Shown: one piece after another, positions 39,901-54,900 of the stretch
Layout: every line of letters starts with the position of its first letter
How positions within the stretch are numbered: position 1 is the stretch's first letter
Origin: Tridacna crocea
Taxonomy: Eukaryota > Mollusca > Bivalvia > Cardiida > Cardiidae
Reading direction: 5' to 3'
Length of the DNA stretch: 64,000 bases
NCBI GenBank assembly: GCA_943736015.1
Contig: OX031062.1
Span: 29,919,462-29,983,461, forward strand
Translations under genes and position numbers: made by a program
The notes under the pieces: generated by a model
Told to the model about the DNA's origin: nothing
Seen by the model: the letters and a program-made list of their open reading frames with translations, nothing else
Database searches by the model: none

Positions 39901-42900
39901 CGTAAAAACCAGGGACTGTTTGGTAAAGGGTTAACCCGATTCACCGCAAAAAATGGAATGGATAATTTTAGTTAGGATAAGAGATCTCAATTACCACATA
40001 ATCTAGAATACTTTAGCCATAGTTTCTCCCAACCCTTTACAACACAATCCGGAGTTTCAATGACATTGAGAAAGAAAGCTTTAGGAAACATTGTGGGTAA
40101 AGGAGTAAATGCTGGTGGACTTTAACGCTAAACCTGTCTGAAATGAAAGCATTTGCAGACGACAGTTACAATGTGACCCATACGAAATGTCTTTGAAAAG
40201 GTAGAAAACATTGTGGGAAAAGGAGAAAATGCTGGTAACCAGCATTTTCTCCTTTTCCCGCAATGTTTTCAAAAGCCTTCTCTTTCAGGGGCGTTAAAAG
40301 TTGTCAACTTGTGGGAAAGGGTTACGACTTATTCCATTAAAATAAGCCTTGCTGAAATTATCACATGCAAAATGCTTTAAAGTTGAACAAGTCTTCATTT
40401 TTCTTTTGTGGTAGAGAGCTGAGTAAGTAAGACACTTGAATAGACGGTTTACCTCTCCCCATTCTCCTGTAAGCCAACTTGGACATGTTCCTGTATAGCA
40501 CTCTAGCTTATCACTGGGTTTGACCTTGTAGTCACATTGGTTTTCTATGACCTCTCTGTCTCCTTGGTGACATGTGACCTTTCTGTATCTGAAGCCTTCA
40601 CCACACGTCACAGAACACTGTAATGGCACAAGTGAATACAAACCATTTCTTGTTAACGACCAATTGAACTTTAGATCTACATGCAAATGATAATTTCACA
40701 GTACAATATTCAGGTAGATCTCCCTTAATTCTGTAAAATGTAGGGATCGTGTGATAAAGAGTTAACAATATAACTTGACAATTCAAAAGAGCATGTAAAA
40801 CTAGAGCTGTCACTGAATGTGACTTAATATCCACACCAGCGCTTTGACAGACACAGGCAATTGCTAGTATTTTGTACACAGACGAACACAAGGAGGGACA
40901 CACAGACAGACAGGCTGATTCCAGTATACTCTGAAAATGTTCGTTTTGCAGGGATAGAACTAGAGATTGTGTCATTAAGAGTAACAATATAACTTGACGG
41001 TTCAAAATAGCACGTACAATAATAAGAAATAGCGTGTAAATCAACTCATTACCAAACAGCAATATTTTAGGCTTGTCCAAATTGAAAGCATTTGCCTGCA
41101 ATGTTTTCTAAAGCCTTCCTTCTCAGGGTTGTCTAAAGTAGGGATTGTGTGGTAATGGGTTAATGGGTTAAAGTCAACACTTACTCCTGTCCAATCCTGC
41201 GTTTTCCAGACAGAACAGGGTTGGATATTACAACTTCTTTCTTGCACAAGATCTTTCTGTTTGCAGTAGGCTACTGACACTTCTTTTCCTTGAGCATCCA
41301 CACATTTGGCACTTCTTTTCTGGGCACCACCTCCACATGGGCTTGTACACTGAAACAATTTTAGCATAGAGTCATTCTATCACTTTATAATTGCATTAAT
41401 GCAAAACTTGGTTTACTATATATGCATTATCTATTCTTATTCAGTAATAGTATAAGGCCTCTGGCCCACAATACATGTATAAAAACAATATGTACAAACA
41501 TGTGCAAAACTGCAAAGGAAGCAACTGGTATTACTAAACAAATCTTACACAAAAACAAAAATTGAAATTAAGAGAATGTGGAGAAGAGAAAATCAACTTG
41601 GGGTGAACCCATTGGTTATAATGTGAACCCTGTGTTGTGATAATTTTCACAAAACAAAATATGAAAAAGATTTGCTGTGGTCAATATCAAGAGTGTAATG
41701 CAAATAAAATTTTAAAATATTAGATGAGTTCTACAAAATACAGTACAACATATTTCATCTGTATCAGTGAAAAACAATATACATTACGTAAAAATACATG
41801 AACTGGATAGACGGTCAACATGATGTTTTTCGATAAATGGTCTTTTTAACCCTTTACCAGATAACAAAATTTTAGCCCTGTCCAAAATGAAAGCATTTGC
41901 AGATGACAATTTTAATGTGGCTCAAATATTGCAACTGTTTATTGATAGGGTAGAAAACATAGTGGGAAAAGGAGAAAATGCTGATTACCAGCATTTTCTC
42001 CTTTTCCCACAATTTTTTCCAGCCTCCAAGAAAAAAAAAATCAATTTTAGACATAAGTTTATTTTGTCGTCTGCAAGTGCTTTCAATTTGGACAGGTGTA
42101 AAATTTTGTTTGGTAAAGAGATATTCACTCCAAACTTTGGCTAGATGTTTACTATTAAATGTGAATTCCATACAATGGGGAAGCATTTCAAATGTGACTC
42201 TATAACAGAAATATTACATGACAACACAACAGACAAAGATGCCAGAGTCATGACAAGTCCTCAATGTTCTTTGAAAACAGCAGAGTTAAAAAAAAAAAAA
42301 ACCAACAACGCTTGTTTATCTACCTCTGTCCATTTTGAATACACCCATCTTGTTTGAAAGCATGTTCCATTACAGGGAACAACTGCTCGGGGTCGTGGAC
42401 CAATTTCTGTACTTAGTCTCTCACAGTGGGCAATATCAATTTCCTTGGAACCCTTCTTGTTTGTTAGCAAGCAAGATATATACTGTTTGGCAACCCCTGT
42501 CCCACACTGAGAGGAGCATTCATCTTGAATAATTTTCCAGCTGAAAAAGGCAGAATCAGAACTAAATTTAATATCATAAATGTGTGATTTATAGGGAGAT
42601 CTAAGCAATATCTTTGTAGACAAATGAGAAACAAAACAAACTGATATGTAAGTATCCCAACATCATCTAGAGGAATGTGCTACAAGCATTTCGATAACAA
42701 CCTTTGTAATCATTTTACAACCCTTGAGTTATAATTAACCCTTTACCCCATTAAGATATATCTATTGTCTCTCTAATTGACCCTAAATAACAGCAAAGAT
42801 GAATATATGACACCTTTTGATAGCATAGAAAACATCGTTGCAAAAGGTGAAATTGCTCGCAATTTAACCTTTTGCCACAATGTTTTCCAAAGGCTCATAC

Positions 42901-45900
42901 AAGCAATGCGTAGAAATGAGTATCTATGGAGTAAAGGGTTAAAGCTTCTTGCAGAAGTAAGGTAACATATCCATATCAATACTTTGGGTTTCAGATTTGA
43001 CAGTAAGCTTTAGGCTCATCACTTGCTCAAAATTATTATAATCATTTGAAATTCCAATTGCATTGGCTGAAAAGGTACCGCCCAGCCAATCAAATGGCTG
43101 ATCTTTTAATGCTGAATTAAACAATTTTAGGATGGATGAACATGAATCCAGATTTTGGCCCAGTCCTTGCAGAATATGTAGGTCTCCAAGGCATCAAATT
43201 TGAAAACACTGCATGCTTTCAAATTGTAGTTAATCAGAAGAAAGGTTAAAAGAAAGCAAAAGCTTGTATTGCCAGGCTTCTCTGAACACTTATTATGCAT
43301 TCTGAATGATCAGTATGATAAGTATGATGAAATATGTTACCTTATCCTACAGAACAGGTTACATCTCTCTGCCTCCGTGGCGGGCTTGGCCTGGTTCTCA
43401 CATCGTTGTTCTGATACTGGTGAGTGGGTGTCATGGCGAACACACTTTACCTTTCGGTACCTCATACCTTTAGAAGAAAACATTGTATGTTAATACTCTT
43501 GAACGAACTGTGTATCTCTAGCAAATGGCAAAATAAATGTGACTAAAGAACTGAAATTTGTTTATGAAACATCAGAAAAAATTTTGGGAAAAGGAGATAA
43601 TGCTGGTTACCAGCAGTTATAAATATTTTCAAAAGGCTATTTTGTGAATGTCATTTAAACTTGTCCTTGTGGTGTAATGGAATATTTAAATTCAGCAATA
43701 TAAGACAGTAGGTAAGTAACTTTTGGACAGAAAAATAAGGAGTTAATACCAATAGTTCTCTTCTATTTAGCAGAATATAATTTCTAGTGCTTACAAACAG
43801 AAAAATCTTAAATCGTGTAAATGAATAAAATTATTGTTAATCATTTAACTAAATAATCCAAATGATCCGGATACTAGCATTTTCTCCTTTTTTTGCCACA
43901 ACATTTTCTATCCTTTCAGACATTTATTTCATTTGTGATCTGCAAATGCTTAAAATTTGACCAGTCTAAAATTTTGTAATGCTATAAAAAGGTAATGACA
44001 AGACAAATTTCGATTTAAAAGAGAAGTAGGAAATAGGAAAAGATCATACCATTACAGATGTCACTGCATTCTGTCCATTCCTTGTCCTCTTTCCACACAA
44101 ATCTGATATCATTGACAGACATTGTGTAGGAGAACCGTATGTATGGAGGGTTCAGATTGCCCACAGACAGGACCTGTAATAAAAAATTATCTTACAATAT
44201 AATTGTCATGCTGTGTTAAAAAGGGATTTAAATGAATGTGCAACAAGTATTGACCCAGATGAGCCTGTGCAGTCCACACAGGCTGACCTGTGTTGACACG
44301 TTTTGCTTTAAGTAAATGTCTAAGGACCATTCTGGTTACCAGTATTTTCTCCTTTTCCCACTATGTTTTCTACCCTGCTGGAAACAACTATCAATTTTTT
44401 AGTTACTTATTATTTATCATCTGGTAAAGAAATAAAGGATTAAGGCTGTCCCTTGAAAAAACATAGCACACAAAATTTAACTCTTTACCATACAATCTTG
44501 ACTTTTATTCCCACAATATTTTCTACCCTACCAAAGTATGAAATCATCATATTACCCAGACTTAACCCTTTACCAAACAATCCCTGGTTTTTACAACCGT
44601 GAGATAGAAGTCTTCAGAAAACATTGTGGGAAAAGGAGAAAATGCTAATAAACAGCATTTTCTCCTTTTCCCACTATGTTTTCTACCCTGCTGGAAACAG
44701 ATTTCAATGTTTTAGTTACGTTTATTTTGTCGTCTGCAAGTGCTTTCAATGTGGACCGGTCTAAAATTTTGTCGTGTGGTAAAGAGTTAATTTGTTGTCT
44801 GCAGATGCTTTAACCCTTTCCCAAACCACAAAATTTTAGACTGGTCCAAATAGAAAGCTCTTGCGGACAAAAAAGTTAAAGTAAATCAAAAATTGAAAGG
44901 TGGGGGGAAAAGGAGAAAATGCTGGTAGCCAGCATTTTCTTCTTTACCCACAATGTTTTCTACCTTGTCTACAGGGTAGAAAACATTGTGGGTAAAGAAG
45001 AAAATGCTGGTAGCCAGCATTTTCTCCTTTTCCCCCCACCTTTTCAAAAGGCTTCTATCTTAGGGTTGTAAATTCCAGGGATTGTTTGGTAAAGGGTTAA
45101 ATTGGTCCAGTCTAAATATTTGTCATTTGAGTTGAACTCTTTACCACACAATCCCGACTTTAAACACCCCCGAAGAAGAAACCTCTTGAAAACATTGTGG
45201 GAAAAGGAGAAAATGCTGGTAACCAGCATTTTCTCCTTTTCCCACAATATTTTCTACCCTGCCAGGAAAAAAAAAAAAAAATTGAGTTACATTTATTTTG
45301 CTGTCTGCGAGTGCTTTCAATTTGGAGTAGTCTAAACTGATTTGTCGTTTGGTAAAGGGTTAAAGAACAGATAGAGTACCTGTAACTGCAGTGGCTCGAG
45401 CAATGTTCCTGTAGAGTTAATACTCTCCTCCACCACCTCTGTTCCACTGTAAAATAGGACAGCACCTGGGACTTCTATCTTTGTTGAATGCATGCTGATT
45501 ATAAAGTCCCCATTTAGAACATAAGAGTTTCGGCTTCTGAGAGCTGAGGAAAGAAAGCAGTATAATTTTCATAATTTATATAACTCTTATTTCATAAACA
45601 GAACTAACCAAGACCTATTCTACGCTAATGTCATCATTTGATGCTTCAAATATCAAAACTAACCAGCAGTTTCGTTGAAATGATTCCCTCCGCCAGAAAA
45701 GACGTTTTTAAAAATTTACATGACTGGCCAGTCGCCCATTTTCCATCGAATCATAAAAACCAAAGAAATATATCAACGGAATAGGTTATTGTACATACAA
45801 ATAAAGTTTCAACTTTTTGCTATGGGTCAATTTTCTGTTTGTTAAAGGACCAATCTAGCTTAAGATTAGATCATTTATTGAAAAAAGTGGCTCCTATGGA

Positions 45901-48900
45901 TCAAGTATTATGCGATGGCTTGGGCAAGTACCTTTCATAACGGAGATGCATTAAGCCCCCTTTCACAAGAGCATATCTCAAACATTAATAACCACAGTTG
46001 CATCTTGTCACTTAGTCTTATTCACTAGCAATGAACAACATTAAGCCCACTCAGCTTAACATTTCTAGGTCATAGCGTACATGTCTAAAGACTGTAATTC
46101 TGATATCATACTGCACCGAAACATCGTTAGAAAAATGTATTTTTTACCTAGGTAGTTTTCATCATCATTGAGGTGTGTGTAACCTCGCTGTCGAATATCA
46201 ATATTTGTTGCACCCACTGGGATCAGAGAGACATCACTATACCCTGGTAGATAAATAGTAAAACATACCGACTCTTTATCACATGACAAAATTTGAACTC
46301 TTTACCAAACAACAAAATTTTAGGTTTGTCCAAATTGCAAGCATTTGCAGACGACAAAATAAATGTGACTGAAAATTTGAAATTTGTTTTGTAAAGGGTA
46401 GAAAACACTGTGGGAAAAGGAGAAAATGTTGGTTATGAGCATTTCCTCCTTTCACAGGTTGGAAATGTGTAGTAATGGGTTAAACTAGCCCAAAGAGAAA
46501 GCATTTGTAGACAAAAAAAAGAAGATGGGATCCGTCTTAGATGGGGTAGAATACATTGCAGGAAAAGAAGAAAATGCTGGTACAAGCATTTTCTTTTTTA
46601 ACCATAATGTTTCCAAAAGCTTTCTTTATCAGGGCTGCTGAAAACTTGCCATTGTGTGGTAAAGGATTACATTTGAAGGTAACATGCTTCTTCTTTTTGT
46701 ACAAGTGATGATAACTTATACATGTTTAGAGCTCATTACTTCTTTTTCCATCGAAAACTTAACTATTTGTCATCAAAATAAGCCCATCAGTTAAAAATAA
46801 ATGTTTTTCCATTCTTCTCTGTGAGAAATAATTTGGAATTATCCATGTGCAGTAAGGATAACTAATCCATTCAACAGATTTCTCTGAATCAAACTTAGAT
46901 AATGATTGATCCTAGGTCACTCACACTGATGTTGTGATTTTGCTACAACAGAAAATGAAGGCAATGAGGTTGTCATGATGCTGGTCAGTAAAACTCTGCT
47001 AATGTCAGAGCTCCATATGAGAGGGAGTGATGGTATATTAAATCCATTATTTCTCATTAACTCTTTACCACATAATCCCGACTTTTAACGACCTTGAGAA
47101 AGTAGCCTATAGAAAAAATTGTAGGAAAAGGAGAAAATGCTGGTAACCAGCATTTTCTCCTTTTCCCACAATATTTTCTGCCCTTCTCAAACCAAATTTC
47201 CATTTTTAAGTCACATTTATTTTGTCGTCTGTAAATGCTTTCAGTTTGGCCCAGTCTGTAATTTTGTCATTTGAAAAAGAGTTAAAACCCTATGATGTTC
47301 ATATTCAATAGAATCGCCTCGATGAGACAATTCTATTGAGTGCCCACAATGTAGGTTTAGTGGAGAATAATTAATATTTTTAATTTTGAAATCAAAATCA
47401 CCCCCTCTATCTGGAGCTCTGTAATGTCAAAAAGCTTTGAACCAGGTTGTTGACCTTCTTTTACAATACAACCTATTATTCTGACTAAATGCAGACTAGT
47501 AGTTTTGGTCTTGTTCGGGGGTATTTACCTTTTTGCAGAATTTTCAGCAACCCTGAAGTTTACTTTTTAGTCACTATGAGCAAAGGTCATTAATACCATC
47601 TCATTTCTGATGACGAACTAGATAACGCTTAGTTTTGGGGAATGGAGAAAAAAAAAGGACAGGAAAATTGGTAATTACAAAGCAATTGCTCAAAGAAATT
47701 GCTCATATTTCTTATAATGTTTTCAAGCAAACAAATGCATATATGGGTGTCAGATGATTTGCTAATTACTGATTACGGACATTTTGCCTCGGAAAATGTT
47801 TGTGAATTCAAGACATTCCTTGTTGTACTTGTTGTTGATGTGGAATAATGTTACATGAAACTAGACCTTGAACATACCGTATTGTACCGTGTTATAAACC
47901 CCTGAGATAGTCTTACAAGAAGCGTTGTCTCCACCACAAACACCACAGCGATCTCTTTTCATAGTAGAACCTAGCTTGTTATCACAGCCTCCTCTCTATC
48001 AAACAAAATACAAAGATAAAACATAATTAATTATTAGGGCAATGTACATGTTATACAGCTATTCATGCAAGAAAAAACAAAACAGGTAAAAGGAACAGTG
48101 CCCTTGATTACATGATGCCTCATAAAAACTCATAGTGTATACAAAATCTTAACTCTTTACCAAATGACAAGATCTGAGACTTGTCCAAACTGAAAGCATT
48201 TGCATGAGACAAAATAAACACGACTCAAAACATATTAAAACATAAAAAATATATTACCAGCATTTTCTCCTTTTTCCACTATGTTTTTAAAAGGCTTCTG
48301 TTTCAGAGTCGTAAAAACCAGGGAATGTTTGGTAAAGGGTTAATTCTTTACTGGATGACAACGTTTAAGTCTTTACTATATCGAAAGCATTCTCTATCAA
48401 TGTCATTAATCTAAATACCAAATGACAATCATGTTTAATTTTTCAGCCACATTTATTTTGTCATCTGCAAGTACTTTCAATTTGGTACAGCCTAAAAATG
48501 TTGTCGTTTGGTAGTTAAGCCCCTGAGGGAGAATGCTTACAAGGCTTAAACTTGCATCTTTACTAGTTTTCATTCACGCCTATACACATCTTCTTCTTTC
48601 TTTTATGAAACTATAATCACTCCTATATTGTCATGCCAAATATTGCACCCGATGTTTGCAAGGTTCCTCAGTTTACGACAAATAGAAACTACTTTTCATT
48701 CTATTGCTGCAAGCTATAGACACAACAATCATGTTTCAGATTTAAATTGAAGACAAATCCCAACAGTTTCTTTACCCCATACACATGATATTGATATTTT
48801 CAATGTACATTTACACAGCTGACTAGATTGTAACACCATCAAGTTTTAACAGCGTTTGTTTACTCTCTGGCTGAAAAGATATCTCTTCAAACTTTGTCAT

Positions 48901-51900
48901 CTAGTTAACCCATTACCACACAATCCCTACTTTTGAAAAACCGTGAGAAAGAAGCCTTTAGAAAACATTGTGGGAAAAGGAGAAAATGCTGGTAACAAGC
49001 ATTTTCTCCTTTTCCAACAATGTTTTCTACCCATCCCAAAGCAAATTTCAATTTTTCAGTCACATTTATTTTGTCGTCTGCAAATGCTTTCAATTTAGAC
49101 TGGTCTAAAATTTTCTCATGTGGTAAAGAATTAAGAATTAACTCTTTATCAAACAACACAATTTTAGACTTCTCTCTCAGGGTCTTTAAAAGTCGGAATC
49201 GTGTGGTAATGGGTTAAAGCTGTCTGGAAATGAAGGGTTGTTCTTGAGATATCTGTCCACTTACTTGACATTTTCCGTTGACACATATATCATCACTGTC
49301 TGGTCTGCACTTTGTGCCATCGATCACCTTTTGGTTGAGCATGTAGAAATGAGATGGACTGGTGTCCGCTTTGCAGTACAATTTACACCAGTCTTTTTGC
49401 CGAACTACACAGGAAAAAATTAGTATTTTGGCAATCAACTTTCTGGTAAAACATGAAATAAAACTTTGGAGTATCATGATTTATTACAATAAATCACATA
49501 GTCAATGTCATCATTTTTTATTATCCAAGTCTTTTATTATTCCTTTAGCAAGGGTTTTATCTGGCTTTTCAATCAAGATCATATGATCATTGACAACTAA
49601 AACTGATAAGAGTTTTAATGGCAAAACAAACACTGACTTAGTCAGAAAGGATACTCTACAATCTAAAAAAAAATTATGATGCTTGTAAACTAAAACAGTT
49701 CAAACTTAACATTTTACCACACAGTCCCGACTTTTACCGACATTTAGAAAGAAGCCTTTTGAAAACACTGAGGGAAAAAGGAGAAAATGCTGGTAACCAG
49801 CATTTTCTCCTTTTCTCACAGTGTTTTCTACCCTTCCCCAAATAAAATTCAATATTTAAGTCACATTTATTTTGTCATCTGCAAATGCTTTCAATTTGGA
49901 ACAGTCCAAAATTTTGTTGTTTGGTAAAGAGTTAAACCATTAGAAAATTCATGAAAAGTATTTACTGAGGAAACATTAGTAACAGAAGCCAAATTAGAAT
50001 ACATGTACTACATACTGCCATCATATTTGGGAATCCATTTAGAATCATGCGTAATGTTGTAGAAGCGAATCTGACTGTTGTATTCGGAACACTGTGGTAC
50101 TCGAAAGTCATCACTATTTGTTGGACATGGCTGAAAAGTGAAAACATAGCATACTGACTCTAATTGAATTGTTTTATGCTGTTTTCAGCAAATTTTCAGT
50201 TGGAATAGAGAGACAAAAATATCTGACAAATACGGCAAAAGAAAGTTATAAACAATTTTGAGGTTTTCTATCAACAGAAAAAAATATAAAAAAAAAACTA
50301 GGAGAGGCAACTGCTTTTAATTTTGACACTGCATCATTGTAACTCTTACAAGCAAAAAATAGGTAAAGTGCATTCTGCCTTTTGTCTGAGTATTTACCTT
50401 GGTGTTACAGTGCCTGTATTTGACTCTCTTGCCTGTGCAATATCTGCCTCCACCTCTTGGTCTGTAATAGAGTAAATAAATCTCATTCCAGAAAGCTTTA
50501 ACTAAAATATTATCCACACACGAATTCAGTAAAGATTACGCAAGAACAGTCAAGATTTTACACACATTCTCCCTAACTGTTATGAGACATGAGACAATTT
50601 TAGACTTGTCCAAATTCAAAGCATTTGGCAGATAGCACTTTGAAGTGGCTCAAATAATGGATTTTGATTTTGTGATGGTAGAAAACATTGTGGGGAAAAA
50701 GGAAAAAAATGCTGGTTACCGATGTTTTCAAAAGGCTTCTCCTTTATGGTCATTAAAAGTCAGGATTTTGTGGTAAATGGTTAGGGAAAGTAATAAATCG
50801 GCTTAACTCAACAAGTTAGATCATTTTATAATGTCATTACCCATCATCTGACATATGTGCAGAGATTGTTTGCAAATATTTTAGGTCAAGATCAGACTAA
50901 AGATCAGACTAAATAAGTCTTGAAGTCTGATCTGTGATCTACAATGACCTTGTGAGATAATCTGATGAAAAATCTTTAACCTTCAAACAATGTCAGGGGC
51001 TTCACTACTGAACGAAAATGTAAAACTTGTTAAACCTTTGCCATAAAATTCAGAATTCATGAATCTAAGGAAGGAGTGTTTCCTACCTTTTCCAACAATG
51101 TTTTTTACCCTATCTAAAACAGACCTCATCATTTGACTCATCTTTAGATTCATCTGCCTGCCAAGACAGCATATCAGACTCATGACCAAATGGTTGTGGC
51201 TTCAATACCAGTTGAGGCAAACTTTCCTACCAGCGATTTTTTGCCTTTCACCCCTGATGCATATGAGAAAGTAGTCAGTGACTTAGAAATAAAATTGTGT
51301 TAGTGCTTGTGTGAGAATGCCAGGAAACCCATGCGTACATGCACTGACCGCTGTGATATGACCCACACTGTTAAAATGGCATGAACTACAATTCAATCAA
51401 TCAATCATTAGTTTATCCTGTATAAATACTTTCAGTATCGATATGACAACAAAAATTTATACCTGTCCAAATTGAAAGCATTTGCTGACAAAAATTTCAA
51501 TGTGACTAAAAACTGTAGTTTTTCTTTGATAGGTTATAACATTGTGGGAAAATGAGAAAATGCTGATTATCAGCATTTTCTCCTTTTCTCACATTGTTTT
51601 CAAAAGGCTTCTTCCATTGGGTTGTTAAAAAATTGGCACTGTGCGGTAAAGAGTCAATCTAGTACCGAGAAAAGCAAAGACAAGAACCATATTTATTTAT
51701 GGAAAAGGAGTCATTCATACAGAAGACTTACACTGGATTGTTGCATTCTCGGTAAGCTTTCTTGATTCCACCTCCACATGATCTTGTACATTTACCATAC
51801 TTTGACCATTTACCCCATCTCCCTTTAACACGTCGCTCCAGTTTGCTTTTTACACACTGACCTCGCATACACCACTGAAATAATTCAAAGATAAATGCAT

Positions 51901-54900
51901 TATTGCCTTCAATGGCTGAAAAGGACATTTTGACATTTGCATTAAGTGATGTTCTAGATCAGCCTGCACAGTTCACGCAGACTAATCCACAATGACACTT
52001 TTTGTTTTTATTTAATTTTCTGTTTTGCGCAAGACGCACTACAATTTCTTTTCCTACAGCATGACTTTCATTAATTCTATTATAAATTTATGAAGCAAAA
52101 CTTTATAAATGTACCCTATATCAAGATAAATAAATATTTTTACTATACAGAGCTCATAGCAAATTCTTTTGGCAAAAAACAAAAGAGAAAAGGGCAAAGG
52201 CTCACTTACTTTTCCTAATCCACATCTTGTTCCATCTGCCATGGGCATATGTTGAGTTCTGCAACCTTCATTCAAATTTCTAGTGCACCACAACAATTCA
52301 CAGGATTGCTACAGAATGGAGGATAAAGTAAATTGTCCAGTGTTGCCCATAATTCTGTAATACTGACTTTGTTACCATTTCATCAAATAGCCTAAACCTT
52401 TCACCACACAAACCTGAGTATAAATGACTGAAGAACGATTTGAAAAAAAATGTGGGAGAAAAAGAAAGGATGCTCGTAACCAGGATTTTCTCCCTTTCAC
52501 ACAAAATTTTCCGTCCCTTTGAAGGCAAATCATGGCATTTGAACTATATTTTTATCATCTGCATAACTCCCAGAAGGGCTCCAGAGAGATGACGTGGCTT
52601 GTTGCTTGCAGAATCAGAACGAGGCTAAGACTTGCAGGAGACGGTCACGCTTAATTTAGGGTCCATTAATTACACAATTTAGCAAATAACTGTAAATCGC
52701 TTTCAATGTCCAGGTGTATAAATCAATTTCCCTTAGGATAGTGGATCTTTATCTGTTTGTTGGTAGAATATCAAGGTAAGATTTATGAGTTAGTAGAATT
52801 TATTTTTTTTTTTCTGAAAACATTGATGGAAAAGGAGAAAATGCTGGTAACCAGCATTTTCTCCTTTTCCAACAATGTTTTCTTCCTTTCCCAAAACAAA
52901 TTAAAAATTTTCGGTCACTTTTATTTTGTCGTCTGCAAATGCTTTCAATTTGGACCAGTTTAAAATTTTGTCGTTTGGTAATGAGTTAAATTTAAACCAC
53001 ATCATTTCAAATTATAGAAATTATTGTAAAGATGACAATCTGTTATTGTACAATTGGTAATAGAGCTAGTCTCTACCAGAGTAGTTAAGTTCAACACTAG
53101 GCTAAAAGTTGCTCAGTCACTCTGTTCTTTTTCTTACTTTTATCTGATTGTTAAATTTATTTTCCTGCCTGCAACTAACCCTGGGGCTGATCACACAATA
53201 ACAGATTGGTCATCTTCACATTATTTTCCATACTTTTCAATGCTATGATTTAAATATAACCGCATTTAAACATCTTAATTTTGTTTTTGCTGCTATTTGG
53301 ACTTTAACCCTTTACCATACAATGCTGACTTATAAAGACCCGCAAACAAGAAGCCTAATGAAAACATTGTGGGAAAAGGAGAAAATGCTGGTAACCAGCA
53401 TGTTCTCCTTTCCCCCCCAAGTTTTTTTTTTACCCTATCATAAAAGAGACTTCCTGGTTTGATTCACAATTACATTGTCATCTGCACATGCTTTATATTT
53501 GGACAAGTCTACATTTCCTCATGAGGTAAATGGTTAGTTAAGAAGCACCACTGCATTCTTTCATTAACTCTTTACAAAATGACAAAATCTTAGACTGGTC
53601 CAAATTGAAAGTATTTGCAAAAGCCAAAATGAAAGTGAATGAAAATTTGAAATTTTTAGTGGGAAGGGGACAAAACATTGTGGGAAAAGGAGAAAATGCT
53701 GGTTACCAGCATTTTCTCCTTTTCCCACACTGTTTTCAAAAGGCTTCTTTCTTAGGGTCATTAAAAGTCGGGATTGTGTGGTAAAGAGTTAAACAGATCA
53801 GCTCCTTTTTAGCTCATCCAATGTTCTCATTCATATTATATAATGATGTTCCCAAACTGATCAAAAGATCCCTTCTGAAGAGCCTACCAAGCCATAATTA
53901 TCCAAGGATATCCATTCCAAATCATAGCACGTTTAAAAGAACTCACCAGGAAGGGACAATGTCTGTAACTTTTTCCATAGACCAGTTCACACTGCTGATC
54001 TGCACCATACACCGACCCCGCCTGTTTCTTCTGGAGTCTTTTGATATGCTTTCTGTATCGTTTTACACCGGGTACATTGTGAAGACAGTTACCAAATCCA
54101 GTACTGTAAAATAAAAAGGATAATTGTTGGTCAACAGAATGTATTAATTGAAAAAAACTCTGACAGAAAATTGTTACAAGTGTTTTCATTATGATTTTAG
54201 AATGGTAAAGCATTGTATTTTTGGTTAATCCATTATCACACAATCCCTACTTTAGACAACCCTGAGAAAGCAGCCCTTAGTTTTCCACAGTGTTTCTACT
54301 CTTTACAAAACAAATTTCAAATTTGCAGTCACTTTTATTTTGTTGTCTGCAAATGCTTTCAATTTAGAAAAGCCTAAAATAATGATGATTGGTAATGAGT
54401 TAACAAATTCACCATGCAGGTGCATATTAAGCCATGTGATACAGCCCAAAGACTTTACCAACGAATTACACAAATGGTAAAAGGTCTACAGTACTTAAAG
54501 CTCTAAAGGGAGAAAACCCAGATTAAAAAATCCAAACATTATCATCTCCCTTTAATTAGAAATATCTCTCCATCACAACAGGTGGATCGTTTTAACGAAT
54601 GCAAACAGGTGCTTCCAGGTTCTCTTGTACAGCACCCAAACAAATACTGGTTTTCATTTTGTTAGATAATTGTGCAAATATTTTGCTTCTAAATACTTGG
54701 CTTTAATTAAAGCATAGTTAAACTGTTTTTCATTAGAGAGTGCGAAAGCACTGGGAATCGTTAACAAATATTTAGAATAATTAATTTATTTTCACAACAT
54801 TTCTCTGTTTTTATTCAAGGACGTGACGTAAATAGAGAGTTATAATTTTAAAATTCTGCCTCTAGATAGCTGCAATAACTCAAAACTTATCAGATTTTTC

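Larger units (their letters stand above)
36793..40452 (-). other. 3.8 kb stretch upstream of W17, between it and the W16 donor
   Basis: Intronic. From 36793 to 37592 I see only AT-rich unique sequence. The rest is main-family MITEs, including a mirrored composite at 37593-37875, and a dispersed repeat at about 38060-38240. Confidence 0.7.

Noticed and set aside
40598-41101. The longest single reading frame in the window (167 residues, minus strand)
   Set aside because: Only its first bases overlap exon W16, and the rest is intron and MITE ends in a frame unrelated to the TSR. Length is by chance in repeat DNA.
53821-54114. A plus-strand reading frame of 97 residues
   Set aside because: It is the antisense shadow of exon W3.
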